A stretch of DNA of 16,210 nucleotides, taken from assembly GCA_016650355.1 (NCBI GenBank), contig JAENVX010000011.1:1-16210 (forward strand), written 5' to 3'. The first letter of the stretch is position 1, and each line of letters begins with the position of its first letter. The translations under genes were made by a program, and so were the position numbers. The stretch comes from Bacteroidia bacterium. Lineage in GTDB: Bacteria; Bacteroidota; Bacteroidia; Cytophagales; Cyclobacteriaceae. Shown piece by piece: positions 1-7,345 of this stretch. The notes below the pieces were generated by a model that saw only the letters and a list, made by a program, of their open reading frames with translations, was not told the origin of the DNA and ran no database searches.

Positions 1-172
1 AACCCAACTGGTCGTAATAGATCAGTTCAACGCCTTCCGGCAATAAAAAATTTTCGCAACATTCAAAATATTCATGTGTAGCTCCGGGGCCACCGTTCAA
101 TAAGAGTAATTTTATTTTGGGGTTATTGCCAATACGTTTTGTCCAGATATTGAATTTGCCTTTGGGTGTTTC
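1..172 (-). pseudogene. Prolyl iminopeptidase-like alpha/beta hydrolase, internal fragment
   Basis: Reading the minus strand from 172 down to the window edge gives 57 open codons that look like the N-terminal part of a secreted prolyl iminopeptidase-family hydrolase. The fragment contains a TPKGKF...WTKRIGNNPK stretch, then LLLLNGGPG, which is the oxyanion-hole HGGPG motif with Asn for His, then THEYFE and IYYDQLG. Such enzymes release N-terminal proline from peptides, with a Ser-Asp-His triad that lies further on, outside the window. The frame is closed by TGA at 173-175, and no start codon or signal peptide precedes the fragment. The upstream DNA instead encodes YceI in another frame. The gene therefore has no 5' end here. 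The family call rests on remembered motif patterns, not on a search. The reading frame continues off the left edge, so the 3' part may be intact beyond it. Confidence 0.7.
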
Positions 173-480
173 TCAGAGGAGAAAAAATCATCAGACTTTA
201 AATGATTGACTAGCCGTTCATTTCCTCCTGGATTGGTGATATCCGTATCAGTGATGCTGGTCATGTCAATGGCAAACGATCCACCTGTCACTTTTTTGCC
301 ATTGGTGACAAAACTACCTTCTGTAAGGTTAATCGTTCCAGTGTGGGCACCTGTCACTTTCTTTCCGACCCAGGTAAGCTTACTCTTTTCTATGTCAACT
401 TTAAACAAATTATCCTTTGCAGTGAATGACATTACTGTTGAGACTGTAATAACGATTAAAAAGAGTTTAATTAGTTTCAT
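112..480 (-). pseudogene. YceI family protein, 3'-truncated
   Basis: The 122-residue frame starts with a Sec-type signal peptide (about residues 1-21, MKLIKLFLIV...MSFTA) and continues as a recognisable YceI-like lipocalin domain: KLTWVGKKVTGAHTGTI at about 34-50, GGSFAIDMTSI at 66-76 and HLKSDDFF at 93-100. YceI proteins are usually periplasmic beta-barrels of about 170-190 residues that bind isoprenoid-like lipids. Here similarity stops near residue 107 (EKHPKA). The last 15 or so residues are an out-of-frame reading of the peptidase fragment described at 1-172, ending in TAA at 112-114. About one third of the barrel is missing, so the product is unlikely to fold. It follows ybbR on the same strand after a 172-bp gap in which I found no convincing promoter. 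Confidence 0.75.
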
Positions 481-611
481 AATAGTATTTTAATTGGTAC
501 CGCCAATATGGCATTTCATTAACGCAAAAGAATAGTTTTTATATATCCAAATACAGTGCTGTTCGACCAATCCGAAGCTCTTTTCGACAATCTGGTAAAG
601 AGCATAACACT

Positions 612-627
612 TTAACAAATCGTTAAC
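612..627 (-). repeat. 16-bp element, copy 1 (downstream of ybbR)
   Basis: The minus-strand sequence GTTAACGATTTGTTAA is identical to 2776-2791. It holds an inverted repeat TTAAC/GTTAA around GATTT. This copy lies 26-41 bp after the ybbR stop codon. Function unknown. Confidence 0.5.
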
Positions 628-652
628 ATCTTTTATCACTCCCTGAAGTGCT

Positions 653-1600
653 TTAAAATAATCTCAGGCGAACTGTATCGATATGTAAAACCTGGATGTA
701 GGGTGAAAGGCCATAGGCTTTTGGGATAAGAATTGATTCGCCTTTTGGCAATCCGGCTAAATCAATCATGGCGCGGCCTTGTGCTTCCGAGAGCAGAATA
801 CTTTCTTGATTTTTTGGAGCAATTACTTTGCACATCACACTATCAAGATTACCTTCAATCTTTAAAGAAAGGGGCTTGTTTAAATACTCGAGCTTTAATT
901 TCCAAAACCTCTCTTCTACCTCACCCACCTCAAATCGCACTTCAACAACAGGAGGATCCCGTTTTATCATTTCACCATTCTCAATCACAACTTCGAACTC
1001 TTCTCTGAAGTGTTCACTTATTTTATTTTTTGATATAGGTAAAACAATTGAGTCGGGAAAGCTGTGAAGTATACTTTTGGGGCCTTCTATTTTAACAGAG
1101 TCTGGTAGTATAACCACCTGACTTAATCTACCGAATCCTTTTTTGAAAGAAACGCCACTAAGGTCTGCTACAAGTCTGAACTTGTGGGAGTCTTTGAGAT
1201 CAATCTGCAAGAAAAGGGTATCAACTACCACATAGTTGATTTTCAATGAACCTATTTGACCAGCTATTAATGGAAGCAATGTAGACGCAGGGATTTTTTT
1301 AACATCTGCTGGTTTGTCTAAGTCAATGTTTAGTGCAGGTAAATTTAAACCAAAGCTTTTGCGGAATAATTCCCAGCCATTTCCGCTAACGTTTAGATTT
1401 ATTTCCCGCGGCAACTTAACAGAAACGTAGCGATCATGATCAAATGTAAGTTGTAACGGAAAACTGATGTTCGCTGTATTGTCCTTATTCAAGGAAATGA
1501 ACACCCAAAAAATTAAAGCCGTAATAAAACACAACGCAGCTACCTTCCAGTTGGTGCGGTTAAATCGAAATAGGTTACTGATGACTCGAAAAAAACTCAT
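653..1600 (-). CDS. ybbR: YbbR/CdaR-like domain protein
   Basis: This 315-residue protein has one N-terminal membrane anchor (about residues 17-36, VAALCFITALIFWVFISLNK). The rest is an extracytoplasmic region of beta-rich repeats of the YbbR type. Visible repeat features are NISFPLQLTFDHDRY after the anchor, the VKIEGPKSIL segment (typical of 'V.v.Gp...l'), and a C-terminal stretch ending in DTVRLRLF. In Firmicutes the related CdaR regulates the diadenylate cyclase CdaA; whether that holds here is unknown. In-frame TAA four codons upstream of the ATG confirms the start region. It lies 132 bp downstream of yajC on the same strand, as in many Bacteroidota. In other members of the phylum coaE usually comes next; here the next gene is the truncated yceI. 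Confidence 0.75.
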   Translation of the reverse strand: MSFFRVISNLFRFNRTNWKVAALCFITALIFWVFISLNKDNTANISFPLQLTFDHDRYVSVKLPREINLNVSGNGWELFRKSFGLNLPALNIDLDKPADVKKIPASTLLPLIAGQIGSLKINYVVVDTLFLQIDLKDSHKFRLVADLSGVSFKKGFGRLSQVVILPDSVKIEGPKSILHSFPDSIVLPISKNKISEHFREEFEVVIENGEMIKRDPPVVEVRFEVGEVEERFWKLKLEYLNKPLSLKIEGNLDSVMCKVIAPKNQESILLSEAQGRAMIDLAGLPKGESILIPKAYGLSPYIQVLHIDTVRLRLF

Positions 1601-1732
1601 CTGCTGAATTTACGGAATACCAAGATAGACAAGTTGTGTTGGAGGATATTAAAATGCAAAGTCGGCTCCCCCAATGGCCAACTAACTCTGTTGACGATGA
1701 CTAATAAACGGGTTCCTTTTTTAAAGAAAGAA

Positions 1733-2041
1733 TCAATTTTTTCCAGCAGCAGCTTTAGTTGATTCCATTGAAATCGCAGACTTGGAAAGTTTGATCCTGC
1801 CTCCGCGCTCAACTTCAAGAATGAATGTATCTCCTTCCATTTCAGAAACACGTCCGTGCATCCCACCAATTGTGACAACATAATCACCCTTCTTTATTTC
1901 TTCGGTAAACTTTTTCTGGTCTTTTGACTTTTTCTGTTGAGGACGAATCATGAAAAAGTAAAATACGACAACAACACCGATTAACGGCAGGTACTGAATG
2001 AGGGAAGACATCCCCTGAGCTTGTGCTAGAATTGGGTACAT
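1733..2041 (-). CDS. yajC: Preprotein translocase subunit YajC
   Basis: This 102-residue protein has the whole YajC architecture. A short N-terminus is followed by one transmembrane helix (about residues 14-31), the hallmark FYFFMIRPQQKKSKDQ junction (28-42), and a small cytoplasmic beta domain with KKGDYVVTIGGMHGRV (50-64) and an FILEVERGGRIKLSKSAI strand region. YajC is an accessory subunit of the Sec holotranslocon, associated with SecDF and YidC in the inner membrane. Length matches the family (about 85-115 aa). It lies between the DUF1573 lipoprotein gene (90 bp upstream) and ybbR on the same strand. No clear TAnnTTTG promoter was seen immediately before it, so it may be read from the DUF1573 promoter. 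Confidence 0.92.
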   Translation of the reverse strand: MYPILAQAQGMSSLIQYLPLIGVVVVFYFFMIRPQQKKSKDQKKFTEEIKKGDYVVTIGGMHGRVSEMEGDTFILEVERGGRIKLSKSAISMESTKAAAGKN

Positions 2042-2131
2042 AATTTAATTTTTAGGGCTGCAAGTTATCCTATAAAAAGAAACATCCCAAGCCATTGCTG
2101 GATTGGCATGTAAACTTGAATGAATAACTTT

Positions 2132-2689
2132 CTATTGTACAGGTCCATTGGCACCATCCGCCTTTGGAGTTACCATAGCTTTGAAGCGAAGCGTAGTTGT
2201 TTTGGGCCAGGTGTTTGAAGTAACGGTAATGGTTTTATTCTGAATGTTTGTTTTCCCATTGGTATCAAATTCGGCCTTTACAAATCCGGTTCCGCCAACA
2301 GGTATCGGCTCTTTAGACCAATCAGGGGCTGTGCAGCCACAAGAAGGTTGAGCATTTTGTATAATCAGCGGGGCTTGTCCCGTATTTTTAAATTTATAGG
2401 TATAGGTCACTTTTTGCCCTTCCTTAATCGTGCCGAAATCGTGATCAACTCTTTCAAATTCAAGTACAGGCAGCGGTCCTTCTGGTTTCTCATCTGCCAC
2501 AGGGGTTGCGTCCACCGTTGGGGAAGGAGTAGGTGTGGCTGTGGTTGAAGTTTTATTTCCTTCAATTTGGGACAAACGGCTTTCCAACTCAGCTATTCTT
2601 TTTTCAGCAGCTTTGTCGCGGCAACTCACAAGTACGCAAACCAGCGTAAAAATTATCGTTAGACGAATTGCATTTTTCATATTCAACAT
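2132..2689 (-). CDS. DUF1573 lipoprotein
   Basis: The 185-residue product starts with a lipoprotein signal peptide: a hydrophobic stretch at about 8-20 and a lipobox LVSC with Cys23. A short charged, probably coiled-coil segment follows (24-45), then a Thr/Pro/Ala-rich linker (about 46-72) and a DUF1573 domain (about 73-175). The domain shows the family hallmarks FERVDHDFGTIKEG, YKFKNTGQAPLII, the PSCGCTAP motif (115-122) and a PVGGTGFVKAEFDTNGK segment. DUF1573 is an Ig-like beta fold very common in Bacteroidota; no biochemical role is established. The start at 2689 and the internal Met4 (2680) are both possible, and both leave the signal peptide intact. A promoter-like sequence lies about 45-70 bp upstream. 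Confidence 0.85.
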   Translation of the reverse strand: MLNMKNAIRLTIIFTLVCVLVSCRDKAAEKRIAELESRLSQIEGNKTSTTATPTPSPTVDATPVADEKPEGPLPVLEFERVDHDFGTIKEGQKVTYTYKFKNTGQAPLIIQNAQPSCGCTAPDWSKEPIPVGGTGFVKAEFDTNGKTNIQNKTITVTSNTWPKTTTLRFKAMVTPKADGANGPVQ

Positions 2690-2730
2690 GTTTTCTTAGG
2701 AACTAATAACTTATTAGGGCAATTAATATT

Positions 2731-2761
2731 CAAAATTAAAGTAGCGCTTGTCAAAAATCAA
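2731..2761 (-). promoter_or_regulatory. Bacteroidota-type promoter upstream of the DUF1573 gene
   Basis: On the minus strand a TTG (2759-2761) is separated by 20 bp from TAATTTTG (2731-2738), matching the Bacteroidota -33/-7 consensus TTTG / TAnnTTTG. Transcription would start near 2724, giving a leader of about 35 nt before the ATG at 2689. The assignment is by pattern only. Confidence 0.45.
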
Positions 2762-2775
2762 TAGTTGTAATCCGA

Positions 2776-2791
2776 TTAACAAATCGTTAAC
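2776..2791 (-). repeat. 16-bp element, copy 2 (over the YtxH stop codon)
   Basis: This is an exact copy of 612-627 in the same orientation, overlapping the TAA stop of the YtxH gene. As with copy 1 it marks the 3' end of a gene. Function unknown. Confidence 0.5.
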
Positions 2792-3095
2792 TATTCTTAG
2801 AACCGCGAATTTGAGCTAATAATTCATCAACATCCTCTAGGAGCCTCTCAGCTTTATCCTTTGCCTCTGATGCTACCTTATTGCCTTGCATTTTAGCTTG
2901 TGTGGTAAGTGGCGTAACCTTTCCCGAAACCAAGTCATTGACAAACTCTTCTAATGTTTTTTTGTATTTGTCTAGCTTGAAAGACAACTTTTCGCGAGTT
3001 GTAGTGCCTTTGTCTGGTGCATATAAAATTCCAAGAACTGCTCCTGCTGCAGCGCCTGCCAAAAAAGAGATTAGTGTATTACCTTTTTTACTCAT
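2787..3095 (-). CDS. YtxH domain protein
   Basis: The 102-residue protein has a Gly/Ala-rich hydrophobic helix near the N-terminus (about 8-25, ISFLAGAAAGAVLGILYAPD) followed at once by the typical YtxH 'LYAPDKGTTTREKL' sequence and an amphipathic Lys/Glu-rich tail to residue 102. YtxH-family proteins are small, membrane-anchored and often stress-linked (named after a Bacillus general-stress protein), without a defined biochemical activity. It lies between nusB and the DUF1573 gene on the same strand and has what looks like its own strong promoter in the 56-bp gap behind nusB. Independent or stress-specific expression is therefore plausible but unproven. Confidence 0.85.
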   Translation of the reverse strand: MSKKGNTLISFLAGAAAGAVLGILYAPDKGTTTREKLSFKLDKYKKTLEEFVNDLVSGKVTPLTTQAKMQGNKVASEAKDKAERLLEDVDELLAQIRGSKNS

Positions 3096-3119
3096 AGTTC
3101 AGATTATTTAAAAGGGAAA

Positions 3120-3150
3120 CAAAGATAAGGAGATGATTGCGGTTAGCAAA
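3120..3150 (-). promoter_or_regulatory. Near-perfect Bacteroidota promoter for the YtxH gene
   Basis: On the minus strand TTTG (3147-3150) and TATCTTTG (3120-3127) are separated by exactly 19 bp, the published optimal arrangement TTTG-N19-TAnnTTTG for the primary sigma factor of Bacteroidota. The expected start is near 3113, leaving a leader of under 20 nt before the ATG at 3095. It lies directly behind the nusB stop codon. Confidence 0.7.
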
Positions 3151-3151
3151 A

Positions 3152-4276
3152 CTACTTATTATCAATCAGACCCCTGCCACTTTTCTTTAGTACACCTAAA
3201 GCGTATAATTCTTTGGAAATAACATCAAGTATTCCGTTAATAAACTGACGGCTCTTGGGCGTGCTGTATTCCTTGGCCAATTCAATATATTCATTGATAC
3301 TCACTTTTACCGGAATGCCAGGAAAAGTGATCAATTCGGCAATAGCCATTTCAATGATGACTAAATCCGTCAATGGCAGTCGGTCTACTTCCCAGTTGCG
3401 GGTATTCTTGGCGATTAAAAGTTTGTGCTCTGCATCGAGATGGACGGTGGCCTCGAAAAGTTTCTTCATAAAGTCTTTATCATCATCCCAGTCGAGGGTT
3501 AATTTTTGTAATTCAATTTTTCCAGTCGTCTCGTCAAAGGATTTAATTGTTTTATCAACCAGGCTTTTGATAATATCTTTGTCTTCTGCCCATCGCATTA
3601 TATCTTCTTCGTACTGATCATGAATTGGCCCTTTTCCAAGTATTAATTTTCTGACAATATGTTTTACGATAGTCTTTTGTGATTCAACATCGGGAGATTT
3701 TTCTTCGTTAAATTTTTGAAACAGACTGTCGGGTTTGATAACGTCCTTAAACCATCCCCGAACTTGCTCCTGATTGCTGGTCAATCCGCCTTTTACTAGC
3801 TCCTTTTTCAGATCGGCATTTTCGGATAAAGCTTTGATCCAGACATTGCCACTGAAATTTTTGTGATTGATCTTTTTATCGCCACCTGCCACTTCCCCAA
3901 ATGAGATCAGCAACCCCAGCACGGTATGGTAAAGGTTGTTTAAGGCTTCAACTTCCAAAATCATGTTTTTTTGGAGGTAGTTGAAATCTCTTTTAACGTT
4001 TTTATGATATAGAGCAAGAGCCTCATCAACTGTCTTGATAATAATTTCATCACCTCCAGTTGTTTCTGGATCCTTAAATTTCTTTTCAAAAAGAAGACGA
4101 GAGCTTTTACGCTGACTACTTAAAAGTTCCTTGTCCTGAACTTCCATTGAGTTGAGGTCTGGCCGAAATCGGTCATCAAGATGATCTAACGAGAGTAGGT
4201 GATTGGCTTGTTTACATTGTTCAAACGCAAACAAGGTTTGCATGATTTTGATTCGGAGCGTGCGTCTGTTCAACAT
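3152..4276 (-). CDS. nusB: Transcription antitermination protein NusB (long form)
   Basis: The product binds boxA RNA together with S10 (NusE) in the antitermination complex that supports rRNA transcription. The first residues MLNRRTLRIKIMQTLFAFEQ match the start of NusB proteins (RR..A...L). The clear NusB core is at the C-terminus (about 285-360): HKLLIAKNTRNWEVDRLPLTDLVIIEMAIAEL, then PVKVSINEYIELAKEYSTPKSRQFINGILD. Between these lies roughly 200 residues of charged helical sequence absent from the 130-150 aa NusB of Proteobacteria. At 374 aa the protein is of the enlarged type common in Bacteroidota, so the length is not a fusion artefact. It is 69 bp downstream of carB on the same strand. 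That gap holds a weak AACCAG/CTGGTT inverted repeat and no good promoter, so co-transcription with carB is likely. Confidence 0.9.
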   Translation of the reverse strand: MLNRRTLRIKIMQTLFAFEQCKQANHLLSLDHLDDRFRPDLNSMEVQDKELLSSQRKSSRLLFEKKFKDPETTGGDEIIIKTVDEALALYHKNVKRDFNYLQKNMILEVEALNNLYHTVLGLLISFGEVAGGDKKINHKNFSGNVWIKALSENADLKKELVKGGLTSNQEQVRGWFKDVIKPDSLFQKFNEEKSPDVESQKTIVKHIVRKLILGKGPIHDQYEEDIMRWAEDKDIIKSLVDKTIKSFDETTGKIELQKLTLDWDDDKDFMKKLFEATVHLDAEHKLLIAKNTRNWEVDRLPLTDLVIIEMAIAELITFPGIPVKVSINEYIELAKEYSTPKSRQFINGILDVISKELYALGVLKKSGRGLIDNK

Positions 4277-4345
4277 AAATAAAGAACGTTTAAAGTAGTT
4301 AACCAGATTAACACATTAGACTGGTTTAAATGTCAATAACGAAAA

Positions 4346-7159
4346 TTAGCGGCTGAGGTATAAGTTTCTCTCAGCGTAAATATTCATAAAGTAATCATCC
4401 ATCAAATCATCGATAAAATATATGGCCTCTCCGGTCGATTTCATTTCAGGGCCAAGTTCCTTGTTCACTTCAGGGAATTTATTGAAGGAGAAGACGGGAA
4501 CCTTTATAGCATACCCTTGTTTTTTCGGACTGAAATTAAAGTCTTTCACCTTCTTTTCTCCAAGCATTACCTTAGTGGCAGCATTGACATAGGCCTCGTC
4601 ATAGGCTTTGCAAATAAAGGGCACCGTGCGTGACGCGCGTGGATTTGCTTCTATGATGTAAACTTTATCTTGTTTGATCGCAAATTGGATGTTAATCAAT
4701 CCCACTGTTTTAAGTGCGATCGCAATTCGTTTTGTATAGCTTTCAATTTGCTTCATTACAAAATCTCCTAAATTGTATGGAGGAAGCACAGCATAGGAAT
4801 CTCCTGAATGAATGCCTGCCGGCTCGATATGCTGCATCACGCCAATAATATAAACATCCTCACCATCGCAGATGGCGTCTGCCTCAGCTTCAATTGCTCC
4901 GTCCAGGAAATTATCAAGCAAAACTTTATTCTCAGGCAAGTGTTTCCAAATATCCAGGATGTGATCTTCCAATTCTTTTTCATTGATCACAATCTTCATG
5001 CTCTGGCCACCCAACACATAGGAAGGTCTAACCAACAAGGGGAATCCAATCGTTTTTGAAACCTCCAACGCTTCATCCGCATCCGTGGCCACGCCAAATT
5101 CAGGATACGGTATATTCATTTCTTTCAAAAGACTTGAAAAACTTCCACGATCTTCTGCCAGATCAAGAGCCTCATAAGATGTGCCCAGAATTTTTACACC
5201 ATATTTTTCAAGCTTCTCAGCAAGCTTAAGGGCGGTTTGCCCACCTAACTGAACAATCACACCAACAGGCTTTTCGTGTTGGATGATGTCCCAAAGATGT
5301 TCCCAGAAGACTGGCTCAAAATATAGTTTATCTGCAATGTCAAAATCTGTTGAAACAGTTTCAGGATTGCAATTGATCATGATCGCTTCATAACCACATT
5401 CTTTTGCGGCCAGAATGCCATGAACACATGAGTAATCAAATTCAATTCCTTGTCCGATTCGATTGGGTCCAGAGCCAAGCACAATTACTTTCTTTTTATC
5501 AGACGGTATTGATTCGTTTTCAGTATCAAAACTGGAATAATAGTATGCTGTCTTTGCTTCAAATTCTGCCGCACATGTGTCTACCATTTTGTATACGCGG
5601 TTGATGCCCATCTCTCTGCGTTTCAAATGGACTTCACTTTCCTTGCAATCTACAAGATGTGCGATTTGACGATCTGCATAGCCTTTCTCTTTGGCTGTAC
5701 GCATCAACTCTTTTGGAATGGTATTGAGGTCGAACTTCTCAATTTCCTTTTCGATTTGGATCAATTCCCATATTTGCTCCAAAAACCATTTATCAATTTT
5801 GGTAAGATTTTGAATAGTCTTCATTGAGATGCCAAGCTTCATGGCATCGTAAATATGAAATAGTCGATTCCAGCTTGGATGTTCCAGACTATAAAGCAAA
5901 TCAGCTTGCTTGGTCAACTCTTTTCCATCGGCACCTAATCCATTTCTTCTGATCTCGAGAGATTGACACGCTTTTTGCAGCGCTTCCTGAAAATTTCTTC
6001 CGATTCCCATTACCTCGCCCACTGATTTCATTTGAAGGCCGAGTTTTCGATCGGCACCATGGAACTTGTCAAAATTCCACCGTGGGATTTTGACAATTAC
6101 ATAGTCGAGTGCAGGTTCGAAGTATGCCGTGGTGGTTCCGGTGATTGAGTTTTTTAGTTCATCTAAATTGTAACCGATAGCGAGTTTGGCAGCCACTTTA
6201 GCGATAGGATAGCCAGTTGCCTTTGACGCTAATGCTGATGAACGTGAAACACGCGGGTTAATTTCAATACCTATAATTTCGTCAGTATCGGGATTAACCG
6301 AAAACTGAACGTTGCAGCCCCCGGCAAACATTCCAATGCCATTCATCATTTTAATGGCAAGGTCGCGCATGTTTTGATAGACGGTATCGGGTAACGTCAT
6401 TGCTGGAGCTACGGTGATGGAATCCCCTGTATGAATTCCCATGGGATCGAAATTCTCAATTGAGCAAATTATGATCACGTTTCCTGCTCCATCACGCAGC
6501 AACTCCAGTTCATATTCCTTCCATCCCATGATGCTTTTCTCCACCAACACTTCATGTATCGGTGAAGCATGAAGGCCACGGTTCAGTGCTTCATCAAAGT
6601 CTTCGGCTTTTTCTACAAAGCCACCGCCTGTTCCACCTAATGTATAAGAAGGTCGTATCACCAAGGGAAAGCCAATATCCTGCGCTATTTCTTTTCCTTG
6701 TAAAAAAGATGTGGCTGTGGCGCCTTTACAGACACCGACATTTAACTCCATCATTTTCAGACGAAACTTTTCACGGTCTTCGGTTGTCTCAATCGCCTTT
6801 ATGTCCACACCAATGATTCTTACGCCATAATGCTCCCAGATTCCTGCTTTCTCGCAGTCGATACAGAGGTTCAAAGCGGTTTGACCGCCCATGGTTGGCA
6901 AAACTGCATCTACGTGATGCTTTTCTAATATTTCACGGATGTATTTCTTTTCCAGTGGTTTAAGGTATACATGGTCTGCCGTCACCTTGTCGGTCATGAT
7001 GGTGGCCGGGTTGGAGTTGATCAGAATCACTTCAATACCCTCTTCACGCAGCGATCGGGCAGCTTGAGATCCGGCATAATCAAATTCGCATGCCTGGCCG
7101 ATAATGATGGGGCCACTTCCGATGATGAGTACTGAACGAATGCTGCGATCTCTTGGCAT
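4346..7159 (-). CDS. carB: Carbamoyl-phosphate synthase large subunit
   Basis: This enzyme makes carbamoyl phosphate from bicarbonate, ammonia (supplied from glutamine by CarA) and two ATP, feeding pyrimidine and arginine synthesis. The two homologous ATP-grasp halves are plain. The first opens with VLIIGSGPIIIGQACEFDY (10-28) and contains RPSYTLGGTGGGF and EINPRVSRSSALASKATGYP. The second opens near residue 560 with VLGSGPNRIGQGIEFDYSC and contains RPSYVLGGQSM and IEANPRASRTVPF. The protein ends at residue 937 in GEAIYFIDDL...LYLSR, just where the allosteric (MGS-like) domain of the 1073-residue E. coli enzyme would begin. That domain is therefore missing, so UMP/ornithine control as in E. 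coli is unlikely. No carA is adjacent. The start MPRDRSIRSV agrees with the family. A TAnnTTTG element lies 27-34 bp upstream of the ATG. Confidence 0.96.
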   Translation of the reverse strand: MPRDRSIRSVLIIGSGPIIIGQACEFDYAGSQAARSLREEGIEVILINSNPATIMTDKVTADHVYLKPLEKKYIREILEKHHVDAVLPTMGGQTALNLCIDCEKAGIWEHYGVRIIGVDIKAIETTEDREKFRLKMMELNVGVCKGATATSFLQGKEIAQDIGFPLVIRPSYTLGGTGGGFVEKAEDFDEALNRGLHASPIHEVLVEKSIMGWKEYELELLRDGAGNVIIICSIENFDPMGIHTGDSITVAPAMTLPDTVYQNMRDLAIKMMNGIGMFAGGCNVQFSVNPDTDEIIGIEINPRVSRSSALASKATGYPIAKVAAKLAIGYNLDELKNSITGTTTAYFEPALDYVIVKIPRWNFDKFHGADRKLGLQMKSVGEVMGIGRNFQEALQKACQSLEIRRNGLGADGKELTKQADLLYSLEHPSWNRLFHIYDAMKLGISMKTIQNLTKIDKWFLEQIWELIQIEKEIEKFDLNTIPKELMRTAKEKGYADRQIAHLVDCKESEVHLKRREMGINRVYKMVDTCAAEFEAKTAYYYSSFDTENESIPSDKKKVIVLGSGPNRIGQGIEFDYSCVHGILAAKECGYEAIMINCNPETVSTDFDIADKLYFEPVFWEHLWDIIQHEKPVGVIVQLGGQTALKLAEKLEKYGVKILGTSYEALDLAEDRGSFSSLLKEMNIPYPEFGVATDADEALEVSKTIGFPLLVRPSYVLGGQSMKIVINEKELEDHILDIWKHLPENKVLLDNFLDGAIEAEADAICDGEDVYIIGVMQHIEPAGIHSGDSYAVLPPYNLGDFVMKQIESYTKRIAIALKTVGLINIQFAIKQDKVYIIEANPRASRTVPFICKAYDEAYVNAATKVMLGEKKVKDFNFSPKKQGYAIKVPVFSFNKFPEVNKELGPEMKSTGEAIYFIDDLMDDYFMNIYAERNLYLSR

Positions 7160-7185
7160 AGTGGCTAGGGAATAGATAAATCGGG

Positions 7186-7193
7186 CAAAAATA
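7186..7193 (-). promoter_or_regulatory. Possible -7 element for carB
   Basis: TATTTTTG on the minus strand matches the TAnnTTTG -7 consensus, 27 bp before the carB ATG. No TTG sits at the usual 19-21 bp upstream (the nearest is 24 bp away), so this is a half-match only. Confidence 0.35.
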
Positions 7194-7324
7194 ATCAGTA
7201 TTTCAGGATTATCAGGACAAGTGGATATTTTTCTTCAGGAGAATTTTTTTTGGAAAATATTCAGCGTACTGCAGATACAGATTCATTCTTAAAATGATGA
7301 ATAACCAACAATCTTTGAATTCGT

Positions 7325-7332
7325 TATCTTTG
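7325..7332 (+). promoter_or_regulatory. Possible -7 element for the toxin-antitoxin operon
   Basis: TATCTTTG matches the TAnnTTTG consensus 14 nt before the ATG at 7346, predicting a very short leader. No TTTG is present at the expected -33 distance, which might suit an autorepressed or weak promoter, or the match may be chance. Confidence 0.4.
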
Positions 7333-7345
7333 ATATATAAACACT

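Noticed and set aside
573..596. GCTCTTT / AAAGAGC inverted repeat after ybbR
   Set aside because: The 7-bp arms are separated by a 13-base loop, with no T-run on either strand, so it is not supported as a terminator.
1597..1887. Open minus-strand frame of 96 codons across the yajC/ybbR gap
   Set aside because: Over half of it overlaps yajC in another frame, it has no plausible start within the gap, and the peptide resembles no family. The gap portion is probably non-coding.
4290..4330. AACCAG / CTGGTT inverted repeat after carB as a terminator
   Set aside because: Only a 6-bp stem with a long loop and no T-run; carB-nusB read-through seems more likely.
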